From Salvia splendens (taxonomy: Eukaryota > Streptophyta > Magnoliopsida > Lamiales > Lamiaceae): DNA of 64,000 nt. Positions 1 to 9,756 of this stretch are shown in pieces. The stretch spans positions 29,066,061 to 29,130,060 of the forward strand of contig NC_056038.1 of NCBI RefSeq assembly GCF_004379255.2, given 5' to 3'. The notes under the pieces are model-generated. The model ran no database searches. It saw only the letters and a program-made list of their open reading frames with translations, and was not told where the DNA came from. The first letter of the stretch is position 1. Every line of letters starts with the position of its first letter. The position numbers and the translations under genes were made by a program.

Positions 1-336
1 GCGTCGCTGAAGTGGTGAAGGCACCTTCCTTCGAAGGAATCCCTCCCTGTCCATTCATTGCTCTTGGTGAAGTCGATGCCTACTATTAGATTTGAGGATT
101 CCAGACCGGATTCAGCAAGTGCTTGTGTAACCTTCAAACAATCACATCATTAAACACAAGAAAAAACTACTAGTGAAATACAAACATCCAATGAAACATA
201 CCTGTTCGATAGTTTGATAATTGTCGGGAATTCTTCCATATCTCGTGGAGAAAGGAGCGGTTGCAGCATCATCGGTGTTACGAGGAGAAGATCTGTGGCT
301 GATTGGAGTCCGTCCATTCGACATCTTCGCCCCCAT
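1..336 (-). CDS. RGLG: RGLG-type RING E3 ubiquitin ligase (copine domain), 5' part, cut by window edge
   Basis: Two exons are visible on the minus strand: 336-202 (45 codons, ATG at 336) and 131 to the window edge, joined by a phase-0 intron 201-132 with GT..AG ends. The second exon reads GLESSNLIVGIDFTKSNEW, the hallmark start of the copine/vWA domain in plant RGLG (RING domain ligase) proteins, which attach ubiquitin through a C-terminal RING finger lying outside this window. The N terminus begins MGAKMS, compatible with N-myristoylation of Gly2, as known for RGLG1/2, which sit at the plasma membrane. The pre-copine tail is short (about 40 residues), more like the shorter RGLG members. Family assignment is firm; which paralogue is not decidable. 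Confidence 0.9.
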
Positions 337-383
337 CTCGTCTTCTTATATAGAATTTCTAGTCCTCTGATCTGCGTGATCAA

Positions 384-397
384 ATTTATATTTATAT
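384..397 (-). promoter_or_regulatory. Possible TATA box of the RGLG gene
   Basis: Minus-strand TATAAATATAAA lies about 50 bp upstream of the RGLG ATG. Spacing would give a very short 5' UTR. Seen in sequence; function inferred. Confidence 0.35.
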
Positions 398-1545
398 GAC
401 AAGAAGAAGATACATTATTGAGGAAGAGAATGATGACAGTGAAATATGAAGGGCAGCTTATATGAGATGGAGAATGGAGTTGGCAATTAATTATTTTGAT
501 TGAGCTGACTTTTTTTTGCAGCTCCTCTCTTTTCTTGTAAACTAAACATCACAATCAAGAAAAGAAACATTCACATTTCCATTTTCAAATGTTAGCTTGG
601 AACGCGCCAAGGAAGTTATTAAGACAGATAATTAAGGAGGGGAGCGACCCCATGGAATAAAATTATTGTCATAATCTTATCTTTCAAGTTTCTTTTATCG
701 TTGGTCAATGGTTTCTCAATCAAATTTAATTATAGTAGCATATAACAACTTCATCAGATTTATAAGTATTTTAATATTATATTTTGTATCTTATGTACAT
801 TATATTTTTTATTTTTACAATAGTTACTAAAAGAAACTTCGACCATGTCGCTGTTAGAGGCTATTCTATGATAACGATTGCTCACAAATATTGTGTTATG
901 TAGCAATTTCATTTTATATTATCGTTGTTTTAATTTACATATTTTCTAGCACAGTTAAATTATTTTTTAATTATATAATTATTTTTAAAATAATTTAATA
1001 ATGTAATGACTTTAGTTTTATAGATTATACAGTATACAAATATAGAAATTAAGATAATATTAATTATATGTATATATAGATGTGGGTATGTTGAAAAAGT
1101 GAAATTATGTTAATGAGGTTCATAAAATAATTAAAATTGAAAAATATATACATATACTGAAAGAAGTTGAAAATGTCTAAGTTGTGATTGTGGCTGGAAA
1201 AGCACCAGTGGATATTCTAATGAGAAACCGTTGACTTGAACTGTATAAACAAAACACCTAACTATTGAAAAGCAAGTCAAGACGTTCTAATTTTGCACAT
1301 ATTTTGCATGCTTAATTAGAATATCCTAATTATCCTTAACTACAAGTCCACAAGAGGTTCTAATTTTATGATATATGATCCATTCCATAGGGGTTAACTG
1401 ACAAAAATCCAGTAATTAGAACATGGTGAGTGATGATGCATAATAAAATGAGGCAATTAGGTGGTTCAGTTAAAAATTGAATGAGCTACTATTTCAGTAA
1501 ATTGTCACGACTCATGAAATACTCTTTAACGCAAGTAGATATATA
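398..1545. other. AT-rich intergenic DNA, no gene seen
   Basis: No convincing coding segment on either strand. I looked specifically for the missing RPB4-core exons of the NRPD4/E4 gene on the minus strand and saw none. Confidence 0.6.
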
Positions 1546-1988
1546 CTCCCTCCGTCCCAGAAAAGACGTCACACTTGTGGGACGACACAAGATTTTATAA
1601 GGTTTTGTTTTAAGTGTTAGGTGGAAAGAGAAAATATAATATTTATATTATTGTGAGAGCATCTCCAATAGGTTAGGACGTCAAATAACCCTCAAATAGC
1701 CTTCACACTGCCACATCATCAGCACTACAATTCTCCTGCAACATCAGCTTGCCACATCAACTGGACATCAAATAGCCCTCACATAGCCTTCACACTACCT
1801 ATCCACATCACTAATAACAATTATATAATTTAATTTACACTCGTATCAACATACGGAATTTAATTTACGAGACAAATACGGAAAATTCGAATAATAATAT
1901 TAAAATTTAAAAAGTACATTAATTTTAAAAAAAAAGTACAATAATTAAAAAAATTACATTTAAAAAATTACATAAATTTGCATAAAAA

Positions 1989-3308
1989 CTAACGCCTTGC
2001 AATCCTCCGCGCCCACAACTCTTCAACTAAATCCTTTTGCAGTCGAATATGAGCCTCCGTCTGACGCATGTCGGCATGTGCTTGGAGGAGGGCTTCTTCA
2101 TCGTGCGGTACCCCACCTCGTACGTTGGCGGTGGTGACGCCGTGGCTTGGACCTGCTTCAGTATCGTCGGTGGCCCAATCAGTCAGTTGTACACCTTCAT
2201 CTTCGACGATCATGTTGTGCATGATAATACAGACGTACATTATATCAGCAATGCAGTCGACATGCCACAAACGCGTTGGTCCCTTAACTGCAGCCTATCG
2301 AGCTTGAAGCACACCAAATGCGCGCTCCACGTCTTTTCGCGCTGACTCCTGCCTCGTCGCAAAGTAGGCCTTCTTCGGATCTGATGCGCACCAGATCGTC
2401 TTCACAAAGACGGGCCACCTAGGGTATATCCCATCCGCCAAGTAGTAGCCCATATCATGCTGGTTGTCGTTGGCGACAAAACTGATGGCCGGACCGACGC
2501 CCTGGCACTGCTCGTTGAAAAGGGGCGACGAGTTGAGGACGTTTAGGTCGTTGTTCGAACCGGTTATCCCAAAATATGCATGCCAAATCCACAACCGGTA
2601 ATCAGCCACGGCCTCGAGGATCATCGTGGGATTTTTTCCCTTGTAGCCGGTCGTGTAAAACCCCTTCCAGGCAGCGGGACAGTTCTTCCATTCCCAATGC
2701 ATACAATCTATGCTGCCTAGCATTCCCGGGAACCCGTGCTGATCCCCGTGCATCCGCAGCAGATTCCGGCAATCTTCGGGGGTAGGCTTTCGGAGATACT
2801 GATCACCGAATACTTCGATCACGCCCTGGCAGAAATACTTCATACATTCGATGGCAGTCGTCTCACCGATGTGGAGGTATTCGTCCCACATGTCTGCCGC
2901 GGTGCCGTAGGCCAACTGCCTGATTGCCGCAGTGCACTTTTGAATAGGGGTGTGGCCGGGTCTGCCAGCCGCATCGTGCCTGAAGCGGAAATACAGATAT
3001 CGCTGCTCCAATGCGTTAACAATACGCATAAATAAGTCCCGCCTCATCCTAAAACGACGCCTGAAATGGTTGGCGTCAAAACGCGGCTCCTCTGCGAAGT
3101 AATCTGTGAACAGACGCTGATGTGCAGCTTCATGATCACGATGCACCACTTGTCGACGGTGGACAACTGGTCGTGGGCGAGGTGCCGCCGGCTGCATATA
3201 ACTCTGCATCCATCGATCAACCTCACGGCTCGTATAGACATCTAGCTCTTCGTTCATCATACGCTCGTACTCATCCGCATCCCCACCACTACCACCGGCA
3301 TTACTCAT
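1989..3308 (-). pseudogene. PIF/Harbinger DDE transposase with one in-frame stop
   Basis: From ATG 3308 the frame stays open for 337 codons to a TAG at 2295-2297 and then continues in the same frame to the natural stop at 1989, 440 codons in all. It matches the HARBI1/ALP1-like DDE_4 transposase family: catalytic triad D201 (GSIDCMHW), D254 (GSNNDLNVL) and E328 (RKDVERAFG). The nonsense codon falls just after GVLQAR, downstream of the catalytic Glu; the tail continues with WHVDCIADIMYVCIIMHNMI, normally part of the fold. There are no frameshifts, so the copy is either a very recent pseudogene or depends on readthrough. Such transposases cut and paste DNA in the nucleus together with a Myb-like ORF1 partner. 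Confidence 0.88.
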
Positions 3309-3429
3309 TTCTTAAATTGATCTTGAACAGAAAGTAAGGTAGAGAGAATACTCGTTAAAACAAGTGGTGCGAATGAAAATGAGGTTCAACGCGCGTATAT
3401 ATAGTGTTTTTGAAAAAAAAAAAAAAATT

Positions 3430-3612
3430 TTAATCCGACGCCGGTTTGGCGCCAATCCGGGACGCACAATGGCGCCCGTGAGGATCGGCGTCGGAACCGG
3501 CGTCAGCGCGGGAATCGGCATGGCGACGCCGATTTCGCCGACGCCGGTTCCAATGGTTCGGCGTCAAACCGGCGTCGGCGAAAAACCGGCGTCGCGGTGG
3601 TGACGCCGGTTA
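3430..3612. repeat. GC-rich subterminal array of the Harbinger element
   Basis: About 180 bp built from inverted and direct copies of a GGCGTCGG/CCGACGCC-like motif (for example at 3435, 3490, 3505, 3537, 3563 and 3588) in an otherwise AT-rich region. It lies between the transposase 5' end and the terminal repeat. Possibly a transposase or Myb-ORF1 binding array or promoter; inferred. Confidence 0.6.
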
Positions 3613-5058
3613 TTGGAGATGCTCTGAGAGAGATTTTTTTTAAAAATGGAAATGTAACATCTTTAGTGGGACAAACTAAAAAGAAAAGTGAGACATCTTT
3701 TATGGGACGGAGGGAGATTAAGTACTTTAAGAATATTCAAGAGATTTCAATAAGATTTTTATAATAATTATTAACCTTGATCAAGTCTTCGCTCCACCAG
3801 GGCTGACCCTTTGCCTGTGGATTTTTTAGAGCCATTTGCAGTTTTGTCACCTTTTCCACCTTCATCCATGTCATAATGAAATGTACACATAATCGAAAAA
3901 GAACAATCAAACTCTAATTCTAAAAGCAGCATAATTCCCAGTTGCCAAGGAAATGTAATTAGAAGGATCGAGAGAACCTTTTGCAGCTGGAGTATCAACC
4001 CTCCCATTTGATTTTCGAGTATGTGTTTCAAAACTATCTAGCATTTGCAATAACAAAGAGAGATTAATATAACAACTAAGCACACTGCAATATAAGATAT
4101 GGCAGTTATCATTCCACCTGAATGAGTAAGATTAATAGCAATAAGAGTGATTACAAATTTAACCTTCAGAATCAAACTGAACTTGTTTCCCCTTTTTCTG
4201 TTTTCCTGAGCTGTCACCGTCCCCGACTGATTATGTTGCACAAAAGAATTTGTAAGGACAACCGGAAAGAATGAAAACACTGAAATGAAAGTTTAACATG
4301 TAAAGAAAATGAGAGACAAATGACTGAAAAAAGTTCAGTACTTTTTATCATGTAATTAGTTACCCATAAGCGCAAAAGTACCAACAACTGTATCTTCTTT
4401 AAGAGGATAAATATAGGACAAATTGTTGGCATAAAACCATGAGCCAACAAGATAAGAAGAACTATTAAGCAATCAGGACTCAAATACATAGTGTATAATT
4501 TACCATTCTTAATTTTTTATTCTTTAAAATTATACTGTTAGTATAATTTACAAGATTAGAAGATCAATCCATGCCAGCAGGTGCAGCTATTACTCAAATA
4601 CATAGTGTATACACCACTTTGTAAACAAAACTCATTATGCAATAATATCAAGAAAAAACTATGCCAAGGTGATCATGGTCCACAGAGGGTGTAGTAATAA
4701 TGATTTCCAATCAGATAAGAGATGTGAGAAACAAGCCACATCCAATGTGGAATAAATTAAGTTTTCCTACAAAGTAATGCCTTCTTTAACATGTATCCAA
4801 CTACTCCAGAAACAGGTTGAAGTGTCTTAAGCATTAGACAGAGACAAAATCAGGAGAGGGGAGAATGATAATAAAACAATTTATCACACATATTTGGCCA
4901 CACATCCAACATTGATACTAACATGAGCACTAATTTTCGAGCAAATTATGGGAACAGTTATTTATTAAAAGGAAAAAGAAAAACATAAAACAAGGATACG
5001 CACAAACCTAGAGAAGGAACTTAAAATTCACACCAATACATGAAGGAAAGTAGGAAAC

Positions 5059-5627
5059 TGATGATTTAGCGAATTTTTGATGGGAATAAATGCAAGTAAT
5101 AAATGAAGATCACAACACTGAAAATTACGTGGTTCGATTTACTGAGGTAAATCTACGTCCACGGGAAGAATAGAGGGCAAATTTGTATTGCTTGATCTAG
5201 CTTACAGATTACAATGCTGATTTGCTATATGAGATTCAGGATCTAGAGAACTTAACCCTGGTCTATCTGATCTAAGTTCTATTTATACATTCGAACTAAG
5301 ATCGTGGTTTGCAGCCCTGGTAGGGGGGTTGATAACTGCTTAATACCACTAAATAGATCGTGGGTGTAATGGAGGTCGTGGAGATCCTGCATGGGTCCAC
5401 TATCTCCTTGTTCGGTCGAATACTGAGACCGAACTGCTGAACTTTGCCGATCAGCTTTTGCCGATCTGAGAGTTGAGCTCGATTGGTCGGCTTTTACCGA
5501 GCTATAGGCTGTGACCGAACTCTTTGGTTGTGCCGAACTGATACTCTTTCTTGGGTTTTGGGCTGATGGGCCGTCACTGCTATTGGGCTCGCAATTATTG
5601 TTTAGTTGTTTAGTTCGTATCCCATCA
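5059..5627 (-). repeat. 3' LTR of the gypsy element
   Basis: 569 bp, TGATG..CATCA. It contains the same TATAAATAG box (minus strand, near 5279-5287) as the other LTR and adjoins the polypurine tract. Confidence 0.95.
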
Positions 5628-5639
5628 CCACCCCTCCCG
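5628..5639 (-). other. Polypurine tract (plus-strand primer site)
   Basis: Minus-strand sequence CGGGAGGGGTGG directly abuts the 3' LTR, the expected position and composition for priming plus-strand DNA synthesis. Confidence 0.8.
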
Positions 5640-5946
5640 AAAAGCGAAGTGAATCACTTCGGCATTTTGGATAAGTGTAAGGGGGAGGCTGACGTCAGGG
5701 GACGTGCTCTGCACGTGTCTGCATTAAATGTGACAGCAAATCCGGCCAGAGAATCCAGAAAAAGTGGGATTTGAAACGGTGCGACGAATTTGAAACGCCT
5801 CTGCGAATCTGATAAATATTTCCTTTCTTCATCATTGGAACACTTTTGCGATTATTTCTTCTGCATTCTCTCTCTTTTTCGTAAAATTTTCTTCCGCTTC
5901 TTCAAGAATTTCTTCAGAGACTTTCGACCATCAAAGAGTAAGAATC

Positions 5947-8210
5947 ATGTCTTCTTCTTCTGAAACTGTTTCTGAATCAGGTAGTGGTAGGAAGGGGGGT
6001 AAGGGATCTTCTGGCCGGAAAAAGTCCGGGGAGAAGACGGTAGAATATTTTCACAGCATTTTGAGTAAGGATACTGTGATATCCTTACACAGAAAATATT
6101 TTCTTCCTGGGGGGTTAGTGGTGATTCCCGACGACACTCATAGGGCTAACTCGCCGCCGGAGGGTTATGCCACCGTTTACGAAGCCTGCTTAGAATGCGG
6201 GCTTCGTTTCCCTCTTCCCCCCGCCTTTGTAGAGCTTCTTGATTTTTTCCAACTTCCTTTAGGTCAGGTGACTCCAAATTCTTGGAGGCACTTATCGGCC
6301 TTTGCTGCCGAGCTGCGTAGACTAGAAAAGGATCTGTCTCTGAGGGCAATCCTTAATTTCTTTCAGTTTAAGAGAAAGGGATCCTGGTTTTACTTGATCC
6401 CTTTACAGCCCTTTATCCTTACACAGAAAATATTTTCTTCCTGGGGGGTTAGTGGTGATTCCCGACGACACTCATAGGGCTAACTCGCCGCCGGAGGGTT
6501 ATGCCACCGTTTACGAAGCCTGCTTAGAATGCGGGCTTCGTTTCCCTCTTCCCCCCGCCTTTGTAGAGCTTCTTGATTTTTTCCAACTTCCTTTAGGTCA
6601 GGTGACTCCAAATTCTTGGAGGCACTTATCGGCCTTTGCTGTCGAGCTGCGTAGACTAGAAAAGGATCTGTCTCTGAGGGCAATCCTTAATTTCTTTCAG
6701 TTTAAGAGAAAGGGATCCTGGTTTTACTTGATCCCTTTACAGCCCTTTAGAGCCTTCTGTAAAACCAAATGGCCGATGTGGAAAAATCGCTTCTTTTTTT
6801 ACAATAGGACAGCGGCTCCGGACTTTTCCTGGAGAGGGCCGAAGTCCGTAATTCCTCATCCTCGGGTAGAACCGTTGGACGAGCTCGAGGGCGGGCTCAA
6901 TAAGATTCCCATGATTAGGAAACAATATTTGGAATCTGAGCTCGTCAAGGGTGACTTCGTGTTCGACTCCTCGTCTTCGGACGAAGAGACTGAGGGTGAG
7001 GATTTCTTTTTTATGCTTTACTGCTTTAGCGGCGAAAACTAACTTTGTTTTCTTGCTTTTTGGCAGTGAACATGCTAAGCAAGCTTGGTCGCAAATCCTC
7101 CGAATCAAAGGAGCCGGAGAAACAGAAAACCACCAGCTCGGCGTCTGATGCCGAGAAGAATTCGAAGAGGCAGAAGACCTCTTCGAGTCAGTCTTCGGAT
7201 CCAAAAAAGCCGGGATCGACCTCGGCAAGGGGGAAGGCGAAGACTCAGAAACCCCCAAAAGCGCCAGAGAGAGACATTGTCCAGGGGGGTTATGGATCAG
7301 GAGTGGTTACGGCCACTTCGGAACATATCTCTGAGCCCTTTTTATGGCCAAAGGACTTTGTAGAGGTGAATTTTCTTCTTGATTTTGTGGCTTTGCTTCT
7401 TTCCTATATTTTTTTGTGGCCCCTCTGTTGACTTTTTCCTTTTTCCATTTTCAGAGGAACAATATGCTCTGCAAACTCGTCACAGTTGAACTCTCTAAAG
7501 CGTCCAGCGATTATGATGAGATGCAGAGGAATTTGAATGCTGCTCGTCACCAGGCCGAACAGGCTCGGGCAGACTTTGAGAGGGCAAGGGCCGCTATGAT
7601 CTCGGCTCAGGATGAAGCCCAGCGTGCCAAAGACCAGCTCATCATCCAGAGAGAGCGGTCGAAACAGAGGGAGGCGGCTGCCGTGGTTGCTCAGGGGGAG
7701 GCTCTCCGTGTTTACACGGAGAAACTCTTTTTGAGCAATCAATTTTCGGCCCTTATCGGTGATCTGCTGAAATTGATGACCGATAATGTTGAGCAGGAAC
7801 CCGAAGTCGTCTTGCCGCTGTATGGCCGAGAGATTGCAGCGCGTCTCCAGAGTCTGCCGCTCCTTGAGGAGCTTGCGTCTTCATCGGTCCTGCTTTCTGC
7901 TGATCGAGTCCGTAATTGCCGTGCTGACCGTGACGAGAACATGGAGGCCATCTTTGCCTCCTTGGGGCCTGTTTCACCCGCTTCAATTTTCAAAGAAGAG
8001 GGTGAGCAGGAAAATGAGGCCGGCAAGGAGACCGAGCAGAAGGATCAGCAGACCGGCGACGGGCACGCCGAGCAAGAGGTGCAGCAGATCGGCGATGGGG
8101 GCGCCGAGCAGGAGGGAGGGAGGAGGGAGGCCGAGGCTGAGACCGAGGTCGACAAGGAGAAAGAAGCTGAAACCCACAGGGAAGCCGGAGACGAAACTGG
8201 CGGAGTATGA
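5947..8210 (+). pseudogene. Antisense gene of the gypsy element: Transposase_28 (putative gypsy-type) domain plus coiled coil, broken by a tandem duplication
   Basis: Runs opposite to gag-pol. ATG at 5947 follows a pyrimidine-rich leader and a GATAAATATT box near 5810. Coding segments 5947-6995, 7067-7365 and 7455-8210 are separated by short introns 6996-7066 and 7366-7454 with GT..AG ends and matched phases. The N-terminal half (PLPPAFVELLDFFQLPLGQV, TPNSWRHLSAFA) is the Pfam domain called putative gypsy-type transposon (Transposase_28); then comes a basic Ser/Lys-rich stretch and a long coiled coil (from about 7500) ending in Glu/Gln-rich repeats. A 334-bp tandem duplication (6081-6748) shifts the frame by one, so the first reading frame ends at 6477. 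Function of such proteins is unknown; a structural or plant-mobile-domain-like role is a guess. Confidence 0.8.
6081..6748 (+). repeat. 334-bp tandem duplication inside the antisense gene
   Basis: Copy 1 is 6081-6414 and copy 2 is 6415-6748. I see one difference (GCTGCCG at about 6305 versus GCTGTCG at about 6639). 334 is not a multiple of three, so the duplication frameshifts the gene. Near identity means it is recent. Confidence 0.93.
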
Positions 8211-8436
8211 TTTCGTCTCCCTTCTCTTAGTTTAGTTTCTTTCTTTCTATTTGTAAAATGGCCTTGAAGCCCTCCTTGTGTAAATTTTTTCTTGTGAATG
8301 AAAAAAATTCTTCTTTCTACACTCGTGTCTTCCTTATAGCTTTTCTTAATCTCTTTTACTCCTATTGTGGTTTACTGCCTGCTCGGTAAACTGAAATGCC
8401 GAACTGACATAGCTGCTTCGTATTCTTAACTCTAAG

Positions 8437-9192
8437 GAGCTGGAGGTACTTCACTGGAAGCGGCTATACTCTTTGGCTTTAAATGAAACTGAGAAAAAAG
8501 CTATAGATGACCAGATGAAGTATGATGAACTCTTGGCTCGTTTAGTGGAGCTGGAGTCCAACAATAAGGACTTAGAGTCCATAAAGAAAGATCTGGAGGC
8601 CGAGCTGAATACTGTCATCGCTGAGAGGACTGCATATGAAGATTTCATCTGCGGGCGCGGGGGAATGACTATATCTGAAGTTCAGAATCAAGTTGATGAA
8701 CTGTGGGAGAAGCTTCATGTACTCCGGAAGAACAATGTGCTGGAGAGCTCGGCTTGCCAACAAGTTGTGAAATCATTGCGGCGCTTGGCTTCTCTGTACG
8801 ACATCATTCTTTCCCGGCGTCCCTCAATCGAGAGATTCCTTAGCCGTTTCCCGCTAACAGATGCTCACACTCCAACTCAAACCTCTAATCCACTTACTCA
8901 AAATTCTACTCCAAATCAGCAACGGACTCAGGAGCAACCGGAAACGTCAAGACAAGAACGCCCTGAAGTTCGTAGAGGAGTTGTGAATATGAGTGAGCAA
9001 GATCAGCGAATGCTTCGTGAAGAGACTCTTCGCCGCCGCGGTGCTAGAACTTCCCGGACTCAGGGAAGAGGCGGTAGGTCGATCAGAGCATCTCGTCCAC
9101 CTACTTATTCTTCAACTGCTCGGAACGCCCGAACTCAGCATCATGAGGATTTTTCGGATAGGTGGCTCAACTTTAGCAATCGTAGACAGTAG
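8437..9192 (+). CDS. Second antisense coding exon of the gypsy element: coiled coil with Arg-rich C terminus
   Basis: The frame is open from 8413 to the stop at 9192 and has no good ATG at its head, so it is probably a downstream exon; a splice acceptor CTCTAAG precedes 8437. A donor at GGCGGA|GTATGA (8204/8205), just before the stop of the upstream antisense gene, would join it in phase 0, giving one long protein; this is inference. The product shows a heptad-rich N-terminal half (LARLVELESNNKDLESIKKD), a Pro/Gln/Thr linker and an Arg-rich tail (RRRGARTSRTQGRGGRSIRA) suggestive of nucleic-acid binding. No family recognised. Confidence 0.55.
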   Translation, partial: ELEVLHWKRLYSLALNETEKKAIDDQMKYDELLARLVELESNNKDLESIKKDLEAELNTVIAERTAYEDFICGRGGMTISEVQNQVDELWEKLHVLRKNNVLESSACQQVVKSLRRLASLYDIILSRRPSIERFLSRFPLTDAHTPTQTSNPLTQNSTPNQQRTQEQPETSRQERPEVRRGVVNMSEQDQRMLREETLRRRGARTSRTQGRGGRSIRASRPPTYSSTARNARTQHHEDFSDRWLNFSNRRQ

Positions 9193-9756
9193 AATAGTCC
9201 TTTGTAATGGTGTAACGCATTCTCGTAGGGCAGCGGAATTGTATGCCCCACAAGACTTAGTAAATGAAATTTTTTCATTTCGCTTCTATCACTGCGTATT
9301 TACAGTTCAGCGATTTTTTATTTCATTTATTGTACTCGTCCTCGGTCTTATGAAGTAAACTCTTCTTTGACCGGACTTAGTTAGTGTCCTTATTTGGCGA
9401 GTTTTATCGCTTGGATTGGACTTTCCCTAGTTAACCGGAGTGGTTTTCGGCTTATTGCAGTTCGTTTCAGACGAATTGCTTGTTTCTTAAGCTGAATTGT
9501 GGAATCTTGTATCTTCCTTAGAAGCTTGGACTCACAATTGTCTTTAATACATGATCTAAAAAAAGGGGATCAGCCTTTAAGGAACAATATACCTCAGTAA
9601 CATTTATAAGAGACAAAACGCACATAGAGAGACAAATAAAAAGGACGAAAAAGATTTTAATCTTTTTAAAAAACGACAAGTATAAAGAACAATAAAAATA
9701 TGAAAGCACATAACCCTAGGACCGAACTAGACACAAGACTGACCGGACCTTGTCTC
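9193..9756. other. Convergent 3' regions of pol and the antisense gene
   Basis: No coding sequence on either strand. It lies between the stop of the plus-strand antisense exon and the stop of the minus-strand pol and probably carries both polyadenylation regions. Confidence 0.5.

Larger units (their letters stand above)
1657..3624 (-). mobile_element. PIF/Harbinger DNA transposon with transposase ORF
   Basis: Terminal inverted repeats GAGCATCTCCAATA (from 1657) and its complement ending at 3624, flanked by a 3-bp duplication TGA (1654-1656 and 3625-3627). Harbinger elements make 3-bp duplications, usually TTA/TAA, so TGA is a variant. It encodes a DDE transposase on the minus strand (see 1989-3308) but no Myb-like ORF1, so even an intact copy would need ORF1 supplied in trans. 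The left subterminal region (1671-1810) repeats short motifs such as TCAAATAGCC and CTTCACACT; the right one (3430-3610) is very GC-rich. Confidence 0.85.
1546..3716. mobile_element. Stowaway-type MITE, split by a Harbinger insertion
   Basis: Left end CTCCCTCCGTCCCAGAAAAG at 1546, preceded by TA, and right end GGGACGGAGGGAG finishing at 3716 form the Tc1/mariner Stowaway terminal repeats common in this window. The left segment 1546-1656 and right segment 3625-3716 together would be a roughly 200-bp MITE. The Harbinger element at 1657-3624 sits between them, so the MITE is the older insertion. The right flank reads ATTA instead of TA, so the target duplication is imperfect. Confidence 0.8.
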
